In this document: positions 59,391 through 64,000 of the stretch, piece after piece
Layout of the letters: every line of letters starts with the position of its first letter
Position numbering within the stretch: the stretch's first letter is position 1
NCBI RefSeq assembly: GCF_963082655.1
Contig: NC_081554.1
Location: 192,993,252 to 193,057,251, forward strand
Source: Stomoxys calcitrans
Lineage: Eukaryota; Arthropoda; Insecta; Diptera; Muscidae
DNA: 64,000 nt
Direction of reading: 5' to 3'
Notes under the pieces: model-generated
What the model was told of the DNA's origin: nothing
Databases searched by the model: none
The model's input: only the letters and a program-made list of their open reading frames with translations
Program-made: the position numbers and the translations under genes

Positions 59391-59537
59391 CATCAACATT
59401 CCATTAAGGAACAGGGGCAAATTTCTCACATATCAAATAATGCTGTCCGATGCAAGTTTAATCTCAACGATAAGCGCCCTTATCTTTATAGCCTCGAGTT
59501 CGAATGGCGTGCCACAGAGCGGCATGGCTGCCCACCA
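59391..59537 (-). mobile_element. SINE, truncated by a HINE
   Basis: AACATTCCATTAAGGAACAGG, TTTCTCACATATCAA and AATGGCGTGCCACAGAGCGG match the 3' half of the minus-oriented SINEs; the tRNA-like head is missing, where a HINE head starts at 59538. Confidence 0.75.
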
Positions 59538-59687
59538 GTTTTATACCCACCATCGATGGATAGGGGTATACTCATTTTGTCATTCCGTTTGGAACCTATC
59601 GAAATATCGAAAGATCGTCGTAAAAATCTAAGACGATCTAACAATGTCCGAACGTCTGTCTGATTTAATCAAGCTATAGTCTTTAAC
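59538..59687 (+). mobile_element. HINE family A head fragment
   Basis: TTTTATACCCACCATCGATGG, GTCATTCCGTTTGGAACC and CAATGTCCGAACGTCTGTC, stopping before any module at the 3' end of an inverted family B copy. Confidence 0.8.
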
Positions 59688-60107
59688 CAGTAAGGAAAGG
59701 CAAAAGTCGGCCGGAGCCGACAATATAAAACACTACACCACCGAGTGAACGTAATACTTATATAGCAATTATATCCAAATTTAGTGAGACTTTAATTTTT
59801 CATACCTATAGAAATATCGAATAGAACCTTCTACAATTTTCTAAGGATGGTACGAAAATTGTGGCTTCTACTGCCTTAAAAGTCGAAACGCGTAAATATA
59901 GTCGGCGTTGACAAATTTTTTCACAGCTTGTGACTCTGTAGTTGCATTCTTTCTTCTGTCAGTTATCAGCTGTTACTTTTAGCTTGCTTTAGAAAAAAAG
60001 TGTAAAAAAAGTATATTTGATTAAAGTTCATTCTAAGGTTTATTAAAAATGCATTTACTTTCTTTTAAAAAATCCGCAATTACTTTTTGGGCAACCCAAT
60101 ATATGGC
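59688..60107 (-). mobile_element. HINE family B fragment, minus, with mariner MITE
   Basis: On plus it opens AACCAGTAAGGAAAGGCAAA and GTCGGCCGGAGCCGAC (perfect form of the B 3' hairpin), then one module to about 59895. A truncated mariner MITE (59896-60103) follows. The head is missing. Confidence 0.82.
59896..60103 (-). mobile_element. Mariner MITE, truncated copy
   Basis: Matches the reverse complement of 55381-55619 from GTCGGCGTTGACAAATTTTT to TTTTTGGGCAACCCAAT; the terminal repeat at the left is missing. Confidence 0.83.
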
Positions 60108-60925
60108 AGTTATACCCTGCACCACCACTGTGGTACAGGGCATTATAGATTTGTGCATCTGTTTGCAACGCTAAGAAGGAGAAGAGCTAGACCCATTGAT
60201 AAGTATACCGGTCGACTCAGAATCACATTTTGATCCGAATTAGCCATGTCCGTCTGTGAGTCCATGTATTCTTGTAATCAAAGTGCAGGTCGTATTTGTT
60301 CCCATATATATCTTTCATCCGATATGACTTTTTAAGGCTGTAGAAGTCAAAATTTTCGATCTTCACATAATTTGGCATTGTTCCAATATGTGTACAAAAT
60401 TTCATTGAAATCGGTCCAGCTTTAGATGTAGCTCCCATATATATCTTTCATCCGATATGCCCTTTTAAAGCTGTAGGAGCCACAGGTGTCCAAAATTTCA
60501 TCAGAATCGGTTCAGATTTAGATATAACTCCCGTATATAACTTTCATCCGATTTGACCTATTCAGGCTATAGAAGGCACAATTTTGATCCCATCTTTTCC
60601 AAATTTGGCACGAAGTGCTTTTTGTGACCTCTCAATACGTGGATTTATATATAGTTCCCATATATATCTTTCATCCGATATGCCCTTTTTAAGCTGTAGT
60701 AGCCACAATTTTGGTCCCATGCTTACAAAATTTTGCAAAAACCGTCATCAACATCGAATCAGATTTAGGGAAAGTTTCCATATATATCTATTAATCGTTT
60801 CGACAATTTTGGTCCGATTTCAACAATTTTGGTCTGATCTCTACAAAATTTTTCATGAAATGTTTTAATTGACATCCCAATACGTGTGAAAAATTTCATC
60901 AAAATCGAATCAAATTTAGATAAAA
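60108..60925 (+). mobile_element. HINE family B, plus, 3'-truncated
   Basis: Head TATACCCTGCACCACCACTG with GTGGTACAGGGCATTATA; GCCATGTCCGTCTGTGAGTCC; modules with AGCTCCCATATATATCTTTC. It stops at CAAATTTAGATAAAACC, exactly where the inverted copy's 3' end begins. Confidence 0.88.
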
Positions 60926-61983
60926 CCAGTAAGGAAAGGCAAAAGTCGGGCGGTGTCGACTATATAATACCCTACACCACCTAGTGTATGTAGTACTTTT
61001 TATATGTTGAACTAATCTCGACATCTAGTCAGACTTTAATTTGGATACCAATTGAAATAGCAATTTAGAACCTTGTGACATTTTCCTACCATAGGACAAA
61101 AAATTTGGATTTCCACATCTTTAAAAGGCCGTATCGGATAAAAGATTATATGGAAGTTATATCGAAACCATTTCAATGACACATACTGGGACATCAAATA
61201 GAGCATCGTATGCCATTGATTGTAAAGATGTGACCAAAATTGTGGTTTTTACTGCCTTAAAAGTCCATATCGGATGAAATATACACATTGCAGCTATATC
61301 TAAATTAGGGCTGATTTTAATGAAATTTTGCGCACGTATTGGAACGTCAATTTAAACGTCTCATGTAATGTCGGGCGAAAATTGTGGATTCAACAGCCTT
61401 AAAAGGCCATATCGAATGAAAGATATATTTGGTAGCTATATCTAAATCTAAACCGATTATTATGAAATTTTGCTCATATATGAATACGTCAAATAAAACA
61501 TCTCATGCTAAATTTTGTAAAGATCGGACTAAAATTGTGGCTTCTATAGCTTTAATAGTTCAAATGGGAGCTATATCCAAATCTGAACCGATTTTTATGA
61601 AATTTTCCAGATATATGTAGACCTCAAATAAAATACCCAATGCCAAATTTTATGAAGATCGGACGAAAATTGTGACTTCTACAGCCTTAAAAAGCCATAT
61701 CGGATTAAATATATATATGGGAGCTATATCTAAATCTGGACCGATTTTTTTCAAAATCAATAGCGTTCGTCCTTTGAACAAAAAATGCGACCTGTACCTT
61801 GATTACAAGAATACATGGACTGACAGACAGCTGGACAGACAGATATAGCTAAATCGAATCAGGAAGTGATTCTAAGCCGACCCCTACACTTATCGATGGG
61901 TCTATCTCTTCTCCTTCTTAGCGCTGCAAATAAATGCACAAATCTATAACACCCTGTACCACGGTGGGGGTGTAAGGTATAAA
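60926..61983 (-). mobile_element. HINE family B, minus, both ends present
   Basis: Left edge AACCAGTAAGGAAAGGCAAA with hairpin GTCGGGCGGTGTCGAC. Modules contain GGGAGCTATATCTAAATCTG. Right edge on minus is the head TACACCCCCACCGTGG with GTACAGGGTGTTATAG. About 1.06 kb. Confidence 0.9.
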
Positions 61984-61989
61984 AATGAA

Positions 61990-63495
61990 GACATTGACCT
62001 GAAACAGATTCTTTTTTTGTCAATAGGCAGGTTGAATTCGAAGATGGACTATATCAGGCTATATCTTGATATAGCCCCCATATAGACCGATCCGCCGATT
62101 TAACGTCTGAGGCCCATAAAAGCCACATTTATTATCCGATTTTGCTGAAATATGGGACAGTGAGTTGTGTTAGGCCACTCGTCTTATTTCAGCAATTTGG
62201 CCCAGAACGGTCTAGATTTGGATATAGTTGCCAAAAAGACCGATCTCTTGATTTAGGGTCTAAGGCCCATAAAAGCCACATTTATTATCCGATTTTTCTT
62301 AAATTTGAGCAAGTGAGTTGTGTTAGACCACTCGACATCCTTCTTCAATTTGGCTCAGATCGGTCCAGATTTGGATACAGCTGCCATATAGACCGATCTC
62401 TTTATTTGAGGTCGTGGGCCCATAAAAGGCGCATTTATTGTCCGATGTCGTCGATATTTTGGACAGTGAGTTAAGTTAAGCCCCTTGTCATACTTCTGCA
62501 TTATGGCACAGATCGGTCTAGATTTGGATATAGCTGCCATATAGACCGATCTGTCGGTTTTAGGTTTTGTATTTTGTATTTGTATTTTTATTATGATAAA
62601 ACCCATACAAAAGACAGTGTCTTATATAAAGCATGGGTTAGTAAATTGATAAATACAATGAGTTCAACAAGTTTTCATTTAAATAGAACAATAATTGGTA
62701 CAAAATATTTAACAATTTAAGCAAAGTTACTGATACAATATTTAAGTTAAAAAAAGGTTTAAACAAAACAAAAAAAAAAGAAAAAGAAACTTTAAAGAAA
62801 ATTTAACAATTTAATCAAAGTTACTAATAAAATAAATTAAAAAAATAGTTATAAAAAAAACAAAACAAATAATTAATTAAAATGATTATAAATCATTTCT
62901 TGTCCAATGTCGCCTCAGTTTGGGACAGTGAGTTGTGTTAGGCCCTTCGACATCTTTCTCCAATTTCACTCAGATCGGTCCAGTTTTTGATATAGCTGCC
63001 ATATAGACCGATCTCTCGATTTAATGTTTTGGGCCCATAAAAGGCTCATTTATTGTCTGATGTTGCCGAAATTTGGGACAGAGAGTTAAGTTAAGCCCCT
63101 TCACATATTTTTGCAATTTTGTCTAGATCGATCAAGATTTGCATATAGCTGCCATATAGACCGATATCTCGATTTAAAATCTTGGCCCCAAAAAAGGCGC
63201 ATTTATAATCCAATTTAACTGAAATTTGACACATTGCCTTATGTTAGGCTTTTCGACATCCGTGTTGTATATTGTTCAGATCGGTTTATTTTTAAATATA
63301 GCTACTAAAAAGACCAATATTTTGTTATACACAATTGAACAATGACTTGTACTTATAAGTATTTGGTCCTAATCGGATCATATTTCGGTATAACAGCTAT
63401 GGGACATAAGGTATGCAATTTTCACCGGATTTTGATGAAAGGTGGTTTACATAAATACCCGAGGTGGTGGATATCCAAATGCCTTTTTACTTACT
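61990..63495 (+). mobile_element. HINE family A, 5'-truncated, with AT-rich insertion
   Basis: Body modules of the GACCCATAAAAGGCGCATTT subtype at both sides of an AT-rich block (62565-62895). The 3' block ACCCGAGGTGGTGGATATCC is followed by a shortened end TGCCTTTTTACTTAC that lacks the hairpin. Confidence 0.87.
62565..62895. repeat. AT-rich insertion inside a HINE
   Basis: About 330 bp with internal direct repeat: AACAATTTAAGCAAAGTTACTGATA at 62710 is echoed as ACAATTTAATCAAAGTTACTAATAA near 62806, with A-runs between. Family was not recognised; terminal repeats were not found. Confidence 0.55.
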
Positions 63496-64000
63496 TCGTA
63501 TTCTGCTCTCCAATATCTTTCATTTGATACCTAAATTTTTCCGCTCGGTCAACTTTTGGTTTTGGGAGGTGCTTTTGGGGTAAGGTGGAGGGTCCACCTA
63601 CCCATCTTCAAAAGCCCCCCAGTGGTTAATTGGTGAGCAGTGGTGAAATTAAAACTGAAATAGTGTTTGGCGTCATCGTAAAGTCTTAAATTCTCCTGTG
63701 GGACATATTGGGCAATCGGTATCATATGGGTACATAACTAAGATCGTAACTTGGACCCCACCAGCTGACATATTGGCCAAACAGGAGTATATGGAACGTA
63801 AATTAAACCAAAATCTTTAATTTACGTTCCCTAATCTCCTGTTTGTAAAAAGTTAGAATATGAGATCATAATTTAAGTCTACGTCTCGTCGAGCTTTACG
63901 TGGAAAAACCATATCAACAATCATATTAGATCAAAACTGGAGGAGCGGGCTATTCTAACGCCATGGCGTTCAAATTAATATGGACCACATTATAATGGTT
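63496..64000 (+). other. Unassigned window end with short type E fragment and hairpin
   Basis: 63505-63600 resembles the type E body (CTCTCCAATATCTTTCATTT, GGTCAACTTTTGGTTTTGGG). A strong inverted repeat lies at 63780-63843. The rest was not recognised. Confidence 0.45.
63780..63843. repeat. Inverted repeat, about 26-bp arms, 9-10 base loop
   Basis: Left arm contains AACAGGAG and GGAACGTAAATTAA; right arm contains the complements TTAATTTACGTTCC and CTCCTGTT. The only mispaired part is the 4-5 bases between the two blocks. Confidence 0.85.

Overview
This is eukaryotic nuclear DNA from a fly. The AT-rich sequence, GT-AG introns, tRNA-derived SINEs, non-LTR reverse-transcriptase relics and especially many INE-1/DINE-1-like (Helentron-derived, HINE) repeats point to a calyptrate muscoid. 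The repeat style resembles what I know of Stomoxys or Musca; the genus is an inference. No operons, CRISPR arrays, phage or viral genes were found. Most open frames here are repeats or transposon debris, not genes.

Host gene: the only host coding sequence I can support is the 3' end of one plus-strand gene. A 111-bp phase-1 exon (42288-42398) is followed, after a 2.8-kb intron, by a terminal exon (45200-45372). The joined frame ends in a hydrophobic C-terminus resembling a GPI-anchor signal. Unique DNA upstream (333-2230, 10270-12100, 15000-16440, 20790-22120, 31300-32160, 37310-37975, 41582-42287) is probably intron. AT-rich DNA after 45373 is 3' UTR or intergenic.

Mobile DNA: HINE family A has more than 30 copies or fragments. 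Family B has about eight. Both have a TATACCC hairpin at the 5' end, then a CCGTCCGTCTG microsatellite, a body of tandem modules, a second GGGTATA and a 3' hairpin. The modules keep a spacing of exactly 153 bp in copy after copy. Other residents are four non-LTR relics (6115-7700, 27830-29200, 32165-35345, 51960-52600), a tRNA-derived SINE family, a 542-bp Harbinger-type MITE, Tc1/mariner elements including two near-identical foldback copies, a mariner MITE, and a 400-bp repeat (type C).

Nesting gives a relative history. SINEs lie in LINEs and in a family-B HINE; the Harbinger MITE lies in a LINE; a foldback mariner lies in a family-B HINE; a family-A HINE splits a mariner transposase relic. 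Several HINEs sit head to tail with no spacer, as rolling-circle transposition can produce.

Tandem arrays: 38 units of 15 bp inside a Jockey-like RT frame (28546-29115), a 1.8-kb array of about 12-bp units in the host intron (42684-44465), a 580-bp CCGT/CTGT-type expansion inside a HINE (46361-46942), and a 103-bp TA tract (23619-23721).

The most unusual signals are the strict 153-bp module register shared by otherwise different HINE families, and four short blocks (two of them with most of the core) that match the layout of a minimal type-I hammerhead ribozyme (22386-22430, 22502-22546, 24372-24447).
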